Origin: Streptomyces reniochalinae
GTDB taxonomy: Bacteria > Actinomycetota > Actinomycetes > Streptomycetales > Streptomycetaceae
Direction: 5' to 3'
Length of the DNA stretch: 64,000 nt
Assembly (NCBI RefSeq): GCF_003323735.1
Contig: NZ_QOIM01000057.1
Coordinates: forward strand, 150,862 to 214,861
The translations under genes were made by a program, and so were the position numbers. Below, in pieces: positions 24,549 to 34,510 of the stretch. The stretch's first letter is position 1; each line of letters starts with the position of its first letter. The notes below the pieces were generated by a model, which saw only the letters and a program-made list of their open reading frames with translations, was not told the DNA's origin and did not search any database.

Positions 24549-25334
24549 ATGAGCGAAGTATCGGTGACCAAGGACGCACGCGGTCCCGAGCCCGCGACCG
24601 ACAAGCTGGTCGTACTGGACAACGTCAACAAGCACTTCGGTGCCCTGCACGTCCTCCAGGACATTGACCTGACCATCGCCCGCGGCGAGGTCGTCGTCGT
24701 CATCGGCCCCTCGGGTTCCGGCAAGTCGACCTTGTGCCGCACCATCAACCGCCTGGAGACGGTCGACTCCGGCGGCATCACGATCGACGGCAAGCCGCTG
24801 CCGCAGGAGGGGAAGGAACTGGCCAGGCTCCGTGCCGACGTGGGCATGGTCTTCCAGTCCTTCAACCTCTTCGCGCACAAGACGGTGCTGGAGAACGTCA
24901 CCCTCGGCCAGACCAAGGTCCGCAAGACGGACAAGCAGGCGGCCGAGCAGAAGGCCCGCACGCTGCTCGACCGGGTCGGCGTCGGCAACCAGGCCGACAA
25001 GTACCCCGCGCAGCTCTCCGGCGGACAGCAGCAGCGCGTCGCGATCGCCCGGGCTCTGGCGATGGACCCGAAGGTCATGCTCTTCGACGAGCCGACCTCG
25101 GCCCTCGACCCCGAGATGATCAACGAGGTCCTGGAGGTCATGCAGCAGCTGGCCCAGGAGGGCATGACGATGGTCGTCGTCACCCACGAGATGGGCTTCG
25201 CGCGCTCGGCCGCGAACCGCGTGGTCTTCATGGCGGACGGCCGGATCGTGGAAGAGGCCACCCCGGACCAGTTCTTCAGCAACCCGCGCAGCGACCGTGC
25301 CAAGGACTTCCTCTCGAAGATCCTGCACCACTGA
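24549..25334 (+). CDS. gluA: Glutamate ABC transporter ATP-binding protein GluA
   Basis: 261 residues. Polar-amino-acid ABC ATPase of the GlnQ/GluA type that powers import through the GluC/GluD channel. Walker A GPSGSGKSTLCRT near 53, Q-loop MVFQSFNLFAHKT, signature LSGGQQQRVAIARALAM, Walker B VMLFDEPTSALDP and H-switch VVTHEMGFAR are all intact. A 22-residue N-terminal extension precedes the first strand. First gene of gluABCD on the plus strand; gluB starts 93 bases downstream. Probably activated by GluR from the divergent promoter region. Confidence 0.95.
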   Translation: MSEVSVTKDARGPEPATDKLVVLDNVNKHFGALHVLQDIDLTIARGEVVVVIGPSGSGKSTLCRTINRLETVDSGGITIDGKPLPQEGKELARLRADVGMVFQSFNLFAHKTVLENVTLGQTKVRKTDKQAAEQKARTLLDRVGVGNQADKYPAQLSGGQQQRVAIARALAMDPKVMLFDEPTSALDPEMINEVLEVMQQLAQEGMTMVVVTHEMGFARSAANRVVFMADGRIVEEATPDQFFSNPRSDRAKDFLSKILHH

Positions 25335-25427
25335 GCCACAGAACCGCGGGGCCGGACGGCCACAGGGCCCACGGAGCAGCGCAGCAGCGCACCGGGCCAT
25401 CGACTGTTCAAGCAAGGGATGTTCACT

Positions 25428-26339
25428 ATGAGGTTGCACAAGACCGCCGCGGCGGCAGCCGCTGTTCTGGCGCTCGCCGCCACCGCCGCGTGCGGCGGCA
25501 AGGAGGGCTCCGCGGGCGACAAGCCCAAGGACCAGACGAACGAGAAGGCGCTGCCGAAGTACGAGGTCGCCAAGGACGCCAAGGTCGACTCCCCCGTCCT
25601 GAAGAAGGCCCAGAAGCGCGGCAAGATCGTCATCGGCGCCAAGGCCGACCAGCCCTACCTCGGGTTCCAGGACCAGTCGACCAAGAAGTACTCCGGGTTC
25701 GACATCGAGATCGCCAAGATGATCGCCGCGGACCTGGGCTTCTCGCCGAAGCAGATCGAGTGGAAGACCGTCGACTCCGGCGCACGCGAGACGACCATCT
25801 CCAAGGGCGACGTCGACCTGATGATCGGTACCTACACGATCAACGACGAGCGCAAGAAGCAGGTCGCCTTCGCCGGCCCGTACTTCCACGCGGGCGCCTC
25901 GCTACTCGTCCGCAAGGACGAGAAGGAGGTCACGGGGCCGGAGACCGTCAAGGGCAAGAAGGTCTGCTCCATCGTCGGTTCGACGCCTCTCCAGGTCATC
26001 AAGCAGCCGAAGTACGGTGCCAACGTCACCGAGCTGAGCAAGTACTCCGAGTGCGTCTCGCAGGTCATCGACGGCCAGGTCGACGCCGTCACCACGGACG
26101 ACGCGATCCTGATGGGCTACGCCGCGCAGAACCCCGGCAAGCTCAAGGTCGTCGGCAAGCCCTTCTCCGACGAGCCCTACGGCGTCGGCATGAAGCAGGG
26201 TGACGACGCCCTGCAGAAGGCCGTCGCCGACGCGATCAAGGCCCACCAGGACAACGGCGACTACAAGAAGGCGTACGAGGCCACCCTCGGCAAGTCCGGC
26301 TCCAAGTTCAAGACGCCGCCCGAGATCACCGAGAAGTGA
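25428..26339 (+). CDS. gluB: Glutamate-binding lipoprotein GluB
   Basis: 303 residues. Lipoprotein signal peptide ending at Cys22 (AVLALAATAACGG), so the protein is tethered outside the membrane and delivers substrate to GluC/GluD. The periplasmic-binding fold shows GKIVIGAKADQPYLGFQ, YSGFDIEIAKMIAADLGF, SGARETTISKGDVDLMIGTY and VDAVTTDDAILMGYA. The ATG at 25428 is preceded by AAGGGA at eight bases; an earlier ATG at 25419 overlaps that site and is unlikely. A 206-base GC-rich gap with dyad symmetry separates it from gluC, which may reduce read-through so that binding protein exceeds permease, as is common in such operons. Confidence 0.95.
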   Translation: MRLHKTAAAAAAVLALAATAACGGKEGSAGDKPKDQTNEKALPKYEVAKDAKVDSPVLKKAQKRGKIVIGAKADQPYLGFQDQSTKKYSGFDIEIAKMIAADLGFSPKQIEWKTVDSGARETTISKGDVDLMIGTYTINDERKKQVAFAGPYFHAGASLLVRKDEKEVTGPETVKGKKVCSIVGSTPLQVIKQPKYGANVTELSKYSECVSQVIDGQVDAVTTDDAILMGYAAQNPGKLKVVGKPFSDEPYGVGMKQGDDALQKAVADAIKAHQDNGDYKKAYEATLGKSGSKFKTPPEITEK

Positions 26340-26545
26340 CGTGCCGCGCCTCGCTCCCCGGCACCAGCGCCGCGCGGGGCGGGGCGCGCCCGTGTGACCG
26401 CGCGCCGCTGTGACCGCGCGGACGCGGACCGGCTCACGAGTCACCGCCGTCGCCCTCCCGCGTCCCCCTTCCACTCGCCTCTTCTGCTGTTTCTGCTCTT
26501 CCTCTTCCTGCCGCCGCAAGCTACGCGACTCCTCGCGGAGAACTC

Positions 26546-27193
26546 ATGAACGTACTGCTCGACAACCTGGCGCTGTTCCGCGAGGGATTCCTCGGCACCT
26601 TGTCGCTCACCGCCGTCAGCGCTGTGCTCGCCGTGGTGCTCGGCCTCGTGATCGCGGGCTTCCGGGTCTCGCCCGTGCCGCCGCTGCGCATCTTCGGCAC
26701 GCTGTGGGTGACGGTGCTGCGGAACACCCCGCTGACGCTGCTGTTCCTGGTCGCCTTCTTCGTGGTGCCCAAGGTTCTCTTCCCGGGCATCAACTCCTTC
26801 GTGCTGGCCGTCTGCGCCTGCGGCTTCTACACCTCGGCCTTCGTCGCGGAGGCCGTCCGCTCCGGCATCAACACCGTGCCGATGGGCCAGGCGGAGGCAG
26901 CCCGTGCCATCGGGATGACCTTCACACAGACCATGCGCATCGTGGTGCTCCCCCAGGCGACGCGCACCGTCGTACCGCCGCTGAGCAGCATATTCATCGC
27001 GCTCACGAAGAACACCGCGATCGCCGGCGCCTTCGACAACGTGGACCTGTTCAACATCCAGAAGACGCTCAGCAACGACGGTTACGACATCGCCGTCATC
27101 TTCATCTGGATCACCATCGGCTACCTGATCATCACGTACGCCATCAACGGCCTCTTCCGGCTGCTGGAGAACCGTCTGGAGGTCGCCCGATGA
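26546..27193 (+). CDS. gluC: Glutamate ABC transporter permease GluC
   Basis: 215 residues. Membrane-spanning subunit of the HisM/GlnP type with about five helices (GTLSLTAVSAVLAVVLGLVIAG, LLFLVAFFVVPKVLF, NSFVLAVCACGFYTSAFVAE, and a C-terminal IAVIFIWITIGYLIITYAI). The coupling loop EAARAIGMTFTQTMRIVVLPQA contains the EAA motif that docks GluA. ATG at 26546 is preceded by GGAGAACTC. Its stop overlaps the gluD start (ATGA). Confidence 0.95.
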   Translation: MNVLLDNLALFREGFLGTLSLTAVSAVLAVVLGLVIAGFRVSPVPPLRIFGTLWVTVLRNTPLTLLFLVAFFVVPKVLFPGINSFVLAVCACGFYTSAFVAEAVRSGINTVPMGQAEAARAIGMTFTQTMRIVVLPQATRTVVPPLSSIFIALTKNTAIAGAFDNVDLFNIQKTLSNDGYDIAVIFIWITIGYLIITYAINGLFRLLENRLEVAR

Positions 27194-28107
27194 GCGCGAG
27201 CGTCCTGTTCGACGCACCCGGCCCCAAGGCCCGGGCCCGCAACGTCATCTACTCCGTCATCGGCAGCGTCGTGCTGCTGGGGCTGCTCGGCTGGGCCGTC
27301 TACCGGCTCTACAACCGCGGCCAGTTCGCGGGCGAGCTGTGGGACATCTTCAACTACGCGGGTATCCGGCAGAACATCCTGGACGCCCTGCTGTCCACCC
27401 TGAAGGTGTTCGCGCTCGCGGGTGTCCTCTCGCTGGTCTTCGCCGTCGTCCTGTGCGTCGCGCGGCTGTCGGACCACAAGCCGGTTCGCTGGGTGGCGCT
27501 GGTCTTCATCGACCTCTTCCGGTCCATCCCGCTGCTCATCACGATCTTCGCACTGTGGGTCGGCATCCTCGGTGACATGACCTCCATGTGGGCGCTCGTC
27601 CTGGGTCTGACGATCTACAACGGCTGCGTCCAGGCCGAGGTGCTGCGCGCCGGCGTCAACGCGGTCCCCAAGGGGCAGGTCGAGGCGGCCTACGCCCTGG
27701 GCCTGCGCAAGACCCAGGTGACCGTCTCGATCCTCTTCCCGCAAGCCGTGCGGGCCATGCTGCCGACGATCATCAGCCAGCTGGTCGTGACGCTGAAGGA
27801 CACCTCCCTCGGCTTCATGATCCTCTACCCGGAGCTGCTGTACTCGGCCCGCCTGATCGCCAACAACACGCCGGTGGGCGGTGTCTACCCGACCGTGCAG
27901 ACGGTCATCGTCTTCGGCGCCATCTACATCGCCCTCTGCCTCGCGCTGGCGTGGCTGGCGAAGTTCATCGAGCGCCGCGGCCGCAGGTCCAAGGCCGGCA
28001 TCACCCCCGCGGCGGGCGCGAAGGAGCTCCAGGAGGTCGCACCCTCCGGCAGCTCGGACCTCACGCCCGCCCCCGGACAGGGCACGGGAGACGTCCACAA
28101 GGACTGA
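27190..28107 (+). CDS. gluD: Glutamate ABC transporter permease GluD
   Basis: 305 residues. Second permease subunit, pairing with GluC. Helices include VIYSVIGSVVLLGLLGWAVY, VFALAGVLSLVFAVVLCVA and VQTVIVFGAIYIALCLALAWLA. The EAA loop EAAYALGLRKTQVTVSILFPQA is intact. N-terminal (1-18) and C-terminal (about 270-305) cytoplasmic tails are longer than in many permeases; the latter is Pro/Gly-rich. ATG at 27190 overlaps the gluC stop by four bases (translational coupling). A hairpin terminator follows 37 bases after the stop. Confidence 0.95.
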   Translation: MSASVLFDAPGPKARARNVIYSVIGSVVLLGLLGWAVYRLYNRGQFAGELWDIFNYAGIRQNILDALLSTLKVFALAGVLSLVFAVVLCVARLSDHKPVRWVALVFIDLFRSIPLLITIFALWVGILGDMTSMWALVLGLTIYNGCVQAEVLRAGVNAVPKGQVEAAYALGLRKTQVTVSILFPQAVRAMLPTIISQLVVTLKDTSLGFMILYPELLYSARLIANNTPVGGVYPTVQTVIVFGAIYIALCLALAWLAKFIERRGRRSKAGITPAAGAKELQEVAPSGSSDLTPAPGQGTGDVHKD

Positions 28108-28144
28108 CGGCCCGCACCAGGTCACCACCGGGACACCTGAGCGA

Positions 28145-28182
28145 CGTCAGGGCGGCGGCTCCGCAGAGCCGCCGCCCTGACG
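28145..28182 (+). terminator. Hairpin terminator of the gluABCD operon
   Basis: Perfect 17-bp stem (28145-28161 with 28166-28182) around a 4-base loop CGCA, very GC-rich, located 37 bases past the gluD stop and before the monooxygenase gene. Confidence 0.85.
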
Positions 28183-28320
28183 CACGCCTCACCCGGGGAG
28201 GCCGTCACTTGACGACCGCTCAGGCAATGGGTTGCATACCAGCGTGATCGTGCACCAGGCCCCACCGCCAGAAGAACCCCTGCCCCACCAGAACCACCAG
28301 GGGTGTGAGGTCACCACGCT

Positions 28321-30186
28321 GTGGACCCGGTGATCATCGTCGGGGCAGGCCCCGTCGGACTCGCTCTCTCCCTCGCTCTCGCCCGCCACGCGGTCCCGTC
28401 CGTGGTTCTCGACGCCACCGAGGGACACCCGGAGGTCCGCGCCGCACGCACCTGCGTGCTGCGCCCCGACACCGTGGCGCAACTGCCCGCGCTGCCCGGC
28501 GCGCGCTGGCGCTCGTGGCACACCCAACGGCGCGCCCAGCCGGTGACAGAGACCGACCTGCCCCCCGAACACGCACCCCTGCACCTGGCACAGCACGCCC
28601 TGGAGGGCGCGCTGCGCGGCGCCCTGGCCGGCGAACAGCTCGCCCGGGTGGTCACCGGCAGCCACGTCGACCTGCTGGAACAGGACCCCAGAGGCGTCAC
28701 GGTGCACACCCGCGGTCCGTCCGGCACCTGGTGGCGGGGCAGCTACGCGGTCGGCTGCGACGGCGCACGCTCGACAGTCCGCAAACTCCTCTCGGTCCGC
28801 TTCCCCGGCCGTACCGCGGTCGAGCGGCACGCGGTCGCGGCGCTGCGCGTGCGGCTGCCCTGGGAAGAGGGGCACTACGCCCCGGACGGCACGTGGGAGC
28901 CAGGCCAGGTGGGCCGCGCGCTGCTCCACCGCGACCCGGGCGGCACCCCCGGCGAGGTGACCGCACGGCCGCTGCCCGACGGACTCTGGCGACTCGACTG
29001 GCTGCTGACACCGCGCGGCGACCTGGTGACCCCGCAGGAAATGCTGGAGCGCGTCGCCGACGCACTCACGACCTGGTCCCAGGAAGCACTCCGCACCGCC
29101 CGGTCGGAACAGACGGGCAGGACTGCCAGGAACGGCAGCGCTGCCGGCATGAACAGCGCGCCCGGAGCGGCCGAGGCGGCTCAGCCGGGTGGTGCGTACG
29201 GGGCCGGCCTGAACAGCAGGAACGCCAGGAAGGACGGCAACGCCAGTGCCGGGCGAGCCGTCGGCGATGGCGGTGGCGAGCCGGCACGTCCGGGCAGCCG
29301 TGCCGGTCAGGAAGCGGCCGCCCGCATCGGCCCCTACGAACTGGTCGACACGGGAGTGCACACCGCGCACCAACGCCTGGCCCGGCACTGGCGCGTCGAC
29401 CGCGCCTTCCTCGCCGGGGACGCCGCACATCTGACGGGCGCACTGGGAGTGCAGTCCGTCGACGAAGGGCTGCGGGACGTCACCAACCTCGCCTGGAAGC
29501 TGGGCCTCGCCTGGCACCACGGCCACGACCGCACGACGGACGCCCTGTTGGACAGCTACGAGGCGGAACGACGCCCCACCGTCACCGCACGGCTGCGCGC
29601 CGTCGACCAGGCCATGGCCGTCGTACGGCGCGGCAGCGGACTGCGGTCGCTGCTGCCCGGCGGAGGTGCACGCTCCCACCTGGCCCTGCTGACCGACGGA
29701 CACCTGGGCCAGGGCCTGCTCGGCGCCCCTCCCGCCTACAGCCGAACGCCACTGGCCCCGCCGCGCGGAAGCACCCCCCAGGTACCGGTCGGCACGGAGC
29801 AGGGCGCACCCGTCGAAGACGTTCCCGTCACAGCCGTCGACGGCTCCCGCGGAACCCTGCGCGACTGGCTGGGCGGCGTCGGCGGAGAACTGCTGGTGGT
29901 GCTCGTCGCCCCGGGCACGGCCGTGTGGGACAGCCGCCACTGGCTGTCGGCGGGCATGATGCCCGAACTGGCCGCCGCGGTGGAGAAGCTGCCGCTGCGG
30001 GCGACACTTCTGGTCACCGAGGGCTACCCCGGCGCGGCCGCACACACGGTGCTCGCGGTCCGCCCCGACGGCCACCTGGCCGCCGCCCTCCCGGCAGGAC
30101 GCACCGAGGCTCTCCACACCTGGGCGGAGGCGATACGCGGCACAAGTGCGGCGACTCGCCACCAGGTGGGCTCTCAGAACTCCTGA
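28321..30186 (+). CDS. FAD-dependent aromatic-type monooxygenase with internal low-complexity insertion
   Basis: 621 residues. The N-terminal dinucleotide fold VIIVGAGPVGLALSLALAR, the RSxV region YAVGCDGARSTVRKLL and the second FAD motif RVDRAFLAGDAAHLTG place it in the para-hydroxybenzoate-hydroxylase-like family, with a C-terminal thioredoxin-like region (about 500-621). The substrate is not predictable; relatives hydroxylate polyketides or antibiotics such as rifampicin. Between about 258 and 335 lies a Gly/Ala/Asn-rich insertion (AARNG, GMNSA, GLNSRNARKDGNASAG) that looks recently expanded and separates the substrate domain from the second FAD motif. GTG start at 28321 chosen because it sits directly before the Rossmann strand. 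Convergent with recX; not obviously in an operon. Confidence 0.88.
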   Translation: MDPVIIVGAGPVGLALSLALARHAVPSVVLDATEGHPEVRAARTCVLRPDTVAQLPALPGARWRSWHTQRRAQPVTETDLPPEHAPLHLAQHALEGALRGALAGEQLARVVTGSHVDLLEQDPRGVTVHTRGPSGTWWRGSYAVGCDGARSTVRKLLSVRFPGRTAVERHAVAALRVRLPWEEGHYAPDGTWEPGQVGRALLHRDPGGTPGEVTARPLPDGLWRLDWLLTPRGDLVTPQEMLERVADALTTWSQEALRTARSEQTGRTARNGSAAGMNSAPGAAEAAQPGGAYGAGLNSRNARKDGNASAGRAVGDGGGEPARPGSRAGQEAAARIGPYELVDTGVHTAHQRLARHWRVDRAFLAGDAAHLTGALGVQSVDEGLRDVTNLAWKLGLAWHHGHDRTTDALLDSYEAERRPTVTARLRAVDQAMAVVRRGSGLRSLLPGGGARSHLALLTDGHLGQGLLGAPPAYSRTPLAPPRGSTPQVPVGTEQGAPVEDVPVTAVDGSRGTLRDWLGGVGGELLVVLVAPGTAVWDSRHWLSAGMMPELAAAVEKLPLRATLLVTEGYPGAAAHTVLAVRPDGHLAAALPAGRTEALHTWAEAIRGTSAATRHQVGSQNS

Positions 30187-30524
30187 CCGGAGGCCCTGCC
30201 GACCGGGGGGACCTGACCCAAGGTCCGGAACGGCTGAGACTGCGAACCGAGGCGCACAGCCGGCTGCCGGGCGCTGCATGGACACCGCACCGTGGCGGCT
30301 TCGGCTGCCCAACAGCCGACACGTGGCAACGGGCCTGGCTACGGCGTGTGCCGCCCCAGCTACCGGCCAGGATCGCTCCCCTCTGCCAGGTGCCCGCCCT
30401 CGCACAGACGCCCGCACACTCGGCCCACCGCACACAACCCGGCGGCCTACGCACGTGAACCGGCACCGAGCCGATGCCGACCCTCAGGACCCCTGCGGAT
30501 CCCTCCAGACCCGTCCGGTTCCCT
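30187..30524. other. 338-base intergenic region between convergent monooxygenase and recX genes
   Basis: I see no convincing gene here: the frames that stay open are high-GC shadows without ribosome sites or recognisable residues. There is no strong hairpin of the kind found after neighbouring operons, and no repeat or insertion-sequence end. It probably holds only the 3' ends of the two converging transcripts. Confidence 0.5.
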
Positions 30525-31265
30525 CTAGATCCCCGGGAAATGCTCCTCCAGTTCCTCCGGATCCTCTCCCTCTTCCTCCAGCGCCTGGCGGACCACGCGG
30601 AGGGCGAGGCCCTCCGGGTAGCCCTTGCGGGCCAGCGTCCCGGCAAGGCGGCGGAGGCGCTTGTCCCTCTCCAGACCCCTGGTGGCACGCAACTTGCGTT
30701 CCACCAGGGCGCGCGCCGTCTCTTCCTCCTGCTCCGCGTCGAGCTCGCCGACCGCCTCGTCGATCACCGTCGCGTCCACGCCCTTGGTGCGCAGTTCACG
30801 GGCGAGGGCGCGGCGGGCCAGCCCCCGGCTGTGGTGCCGGGACTCCACCCAGGCGGCCGCGAACGCGACGTCGTCGACAAGACCGACGTTCTCCAGCCGG
30901 GCCAGGACTTCTTCGGCCGCCTCCTCGGGTACGTCCCGCTTGCGGAGCGCGTCCGCGAGTTGCCGGCGCGTCCGAGGCGTACCGGTGAGAAGCCGCAGGC
31001 AGATGGCTCTGGCCCGCTCCACCGGGTCCTGCGGCTCGCGGGAACGCGACTCCCGAGTGGACCGCGGCCCCCCGGGCTGTCGCTTCTGAGACTGTTGCTC
31101 CCCGGGGGTGGACGGCGAACGCGATGGTCCCGCTCCGGCCCTCGACGGGGCGGGACCATCGCCGTCCTGGGAGCCCGTGCTCGCGCCGGCGCCCCACGGC
31201 GGGGCGGAGGCGGAGGACGGGTCCGGGGAGGGGGTGTACTCCGGCCAGTCGGTGCGCCGCGTCAC
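30525..31265 (-). CDS. recX: Recombination regulator RecX
   Basis: 246 residues. RecX binds RecA filaments and limits their growth. The conserved core (about 70-240) is made of three-helix repeats: ARAICLRLLTGTPRTRRQL, RLENVGLVDDVAFAAAWVES, SRGLARRALARELRTKGV, and RRLAGTLARKGYPEGLALRV. A Pro/Ser-rich, probably disordered N-terminus (about 1-65) is longer than in E. coli. The GTG at 31265 lies four bases after the recA stop, so recX is translated from the recA transcript, the usual arrangement that ties the regulator to its target. Confidence 0.93.
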   Translation of the reverse strand: MTRRTDWPEYTPSPDPSSASAPPWGAGASTGSQDGDGPAPSRAGAGPSRSPSTPGEQQSQKRQPGGPRSTRESRSREPQDPVERARAICLRLLTGTPRTRRQLADALRKRDVPEEAAEEVLARLENVGLVDDVAFAAAWVESRHHSRGLARRALARELRTKGVDATVIDEAVGELDAEQEEETARALVERKLRATRGLERDKRLRRLAGTLARKGYPEGLALRVVRQALEEEGEDPEELEEHFPGI

Positions 31266-31269
31266 CGGA

Positions 31270-32445
<1,176 letters not shown>

Positions 32446-32576
32446 GGGTGCCACCCGGTTGTTTGCTTGAGTCGATCGCTTCACGTCTCACGACGCTAGC
32501 GCCTGCCACTGACAATCGGTCCGGACCCGCGCTCCCCCGGCCGGCATGGCCTGAGCGGGCGTTCGCCGGAGCCTCC

Positions 32577-32606
32577 ATAAGAATCGATGTTCGATTTTTG
32601 AGTCAA
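32577..32606 (-). promoter_or_regulatory. recA promoter with LexA (SOS) box in the spacer
   Basis: On the minus strand: -35 TTGACT (32601-32606), an 18-base spacer and -10 TCTTAT (32577-32582). The sequence GAACATCGATTC (32581-32592) overlaps the spacer and -10; it is one mismatch from the actinobacterial and Bacillus LexA consensus GAAC-N4-GTTC and almost identical to the box described upstream of S. lividans recA. LexA bound here would block RNA polymerase. It lies about 130 bases before the recA start. Confidence 0.8.
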
Positions 32607-32721
32607 GTCGCACCGCTCACCTGTGGACAACTCAGAAAATCGCAGGTCACAGCGCTTGACCTGAGAGTTCATGCCCCCGGGACGTCTCCGGAACTTCCTC
32701 CGGGACGAGGTGACGAACCGG

Positions 32722-34194
32722 TCATCGGAGGCGCGACAACCACCGCCCGAGCCCGCGGCGCCTGCCCCGCGAACCCCGCCCGAACGACACGTCCGAGACC
32801 TCGTAGCGCTTCACGTACGCGCTGAGGAACCCCTGCAGCGTCGCCATCGCCGGAATGGCGACCAGCGCGCCCACCACCACCAGCAGCGAGGTGCCCGCGA
32901 CCACCGACCCGAAGGCGACGGCGGGATGGATGTCCACGGTCCTGGCGGTGATGCGCGGCTGCAACACGTAGTTCTCGAACTGCTGGTAGAGGACGATGAA
33001 CACCAGCACCCACAGCGCCGACCACGGGTCGACGGTGAAGGCGATCAACAGCGGCAGAGCCCCGGCCAGATAGGTGCCCACGGTCGGCACGAACTGCGAG
33101 ACCGCACCGACCCAGACGCCCAGCGCCGCCGCGTACGGCACGCCCAGCAGCTGCAAGAAGAGGTAGTGCGCGGCAGCGGAGATCAGCGCCATCAGAGCCC
33201 GCGAGTAGATGTACCCGCCGGTCTTGCTGACGGCGATCTCCCAGGCGCGCAGCACCTCCGCCTGGCGCGCGGGCGGCAGCATGGAGCACAGCACGGTCCG
33301 CAGCCGGGGGCCGTCGGCCGCGAAGTAGAACGTGAACAGCGCGACCGTCAGAAGCTGGAAAACTCCCCCCAGCACCGTCACGGAGACCCCCCACACGTTC
33401 CGCGCCCCGTTGCGCAGGTAGCCCCGTACCCAGTCGGAGTGGAAGAGCCCGGAGCGGACCTCGTCCACGTGCAGATCCGTGTGGAAGTGCTGGTTGCTCC
33501 AGCGCAGGACTTCGGAGACGTAGCGGGGCAGGTTGTCGACGATGCGGCTGACCTGTTCGGCGAAGAGAGAGCCGAGCGCGAAGAAGAATCCGGCCGCGGC
33601 CACCAGCAGCACCACGGAGACCAGCGCGGTGGCCGGCCCGCGCCGCATTCCCCGCCGGGCCAGGCCCGCGACGGCGGGTTCAATGGCCAGCGCCAGGAAG
33701 AACGCGATCAGGACGTCCAGCAGCAGGGTGAGAACCCGCAGGACCGCCCAGCTGAGGATCTGGTAGACCGCGAACAGTGCCAGGGCGAGCACGAAGGCCC
33801 GGGGCAGCCAGTGCGGCATCGTCGAGGTTCGTGGACCGCGACGGAAGCCCGCGGCCGAGGCCACAGGACCGGGACCCTCCCCTTCGGGGCCCTCAGTCGC
33901 GGCGGGCCTTCCGCCTCCGTCCCCATGACCGTCCCGCTGAGCCGCCTCACCGCGCGGTCGACCGCCGTCCCGTCGACCGCCGTCCGGTTGACCCCCGGGG
34001 TGCTCTTCCTCTCCGGCCTTCTCGCGACCGCTCCGTCCCCCGCCGCGCCTCTCACCGGGGCCGGGCTCCCCGCTGTCCTTCCGCCGGGCGTCGAACTCCC
34101 TGTCGCCTCTTTCCCGCCCGTCGTGCTCCCCGTCGCGTCTGTCGCGGCCGTCGTGCTCGCCGTCTTCCCGGCCGCCGTCGCCTGGTGCACCCAC
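32722..34194 (-). CDS. AI-2E family (TqsA/PerM-like) membrane protein
   Basis: 490 residues. After a very hydrophilic, Arg/Glu/Gly-rich N-terminus (about 1-120, short repeats such as DGEHDGR), there are about eight hydrophobic segments in the AI-2E arrangement: LPRAFVLALALFAVYQILSW, VLTLLLDVLIAFFLALAIEP, TALVSVVLLVAAAGFFFALG, LLTVALFTFYFAA, and the C-terminal FVPTVGTYLAGALPLLIAF and LYQQFENYVLQPRITART. The last is the family's best-conserved region. Members export or exchange diverse small molecules (autoinducer-2, ions); the substrate here is unknown. GTG start at 34194 is uncertain because the N-terminal region is not conserved. It lies downstream of the DUF3046 gene on the same strand, 43 bases away, so the two are probably co-transcribed. 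Confidence 0.88.
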   Translation of the reverse strand: MGAPGDGGREDGEHDGRDRRDGEHDGRERGDREFDARRKDSGEPGPGERRGGGRSGREKAGEEEHPGGQPDGGRRDGGRPRGEAAQRDGHGDGGGRPAATEGPEGEGPGPVASAAGFRRGPRTSTMPHWLPRAFVLALALFAVYQILSWAVLRVLTLLLDVLIAFFLALAIEPAVAGLARRGMRRGPATALVSVVLLVAAAGFFFALGSLFAEQVSRIVDNLPRYVSEVLRWSNQHFHTDLHVDEVRSGLFHSDWVRGYLRNGARNVWGVSVTVLGGVFQLLTVALFTFYFAADGPRLRTVLCSMLPPARQAEVLRAWEIAVSKTGGYIYSRALMALISAAAHYLFLQLLGVPYAAALGVWVGAVSQFVPTVGTYLAGALPLLIAFTVDPWSALWVLVFIVLYQQFENYVLQPRITARTVDIHPAVAFGSVVAGTSLLVVVGALVAIPAMATLQGFLSAYVKRYEVSDVSFGRGSRGRRRGLGRWLSRLR

Positions 34195-34237
34195 CGGACA
34201 AGTCTCGCCCTACCGGACACACCGCCCGGTAAGCGAC

Positions 34238-34432
34238 TCACCTCTTGTGCGCCGGGACGTCCATGACGTCGCAGACCACCCGCCACACGTCTTTCGCGTC
34301 CCACCCCGCCGCCAGCGCCTCGTGGACGGTCCGGCCGCCCAGCTCGGACATCACGAAGTCATGTGCGAAGGAGTCGGCGTACGACGCACCGAAGTGCTCC
34401 GCCATCCGCTGCCAGAAGTCCGTCAACCGCAT
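34238..34432 (-). CDS. DUF3046 small protein
   Basis: 64 residues, matching the DUF3046 family of actinobacteria: MRLTDFWQRMAEHFGASYA, DFVMSELGGRTVHEALAAG and VWRVVCDVMDVP. Function unknown; the genes are characteristically found near recA-recX in actinomycetes, as here. The ATG at 34432 is preceded by TTGAGG. Probably co-transcribed with the AI-2E protein downstream. Confidence 0.9.
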   Translation of the reverse strand: MRLTDFWQRMAEHFGASYADSFAHDFVMSELGGRTVHEALAAGWDAKDVWRVVCDVMDVPAHKR

Positions 34433-34510
34433 GCCTCAAGTATCCCGCCTGGAGGGTTGGCTCCGTCCCACAGCAGTGACCGGGGCGCCTGGCGGGCCTA
34501 CCGTCGGAGA

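Noticed and set aside
30146..30988. 280-codon plus-strand frame running from the monooxygenase end into recX
   Set aside because: No ribosome site, no recognisable residues, and more than half of it is antisense to recX.
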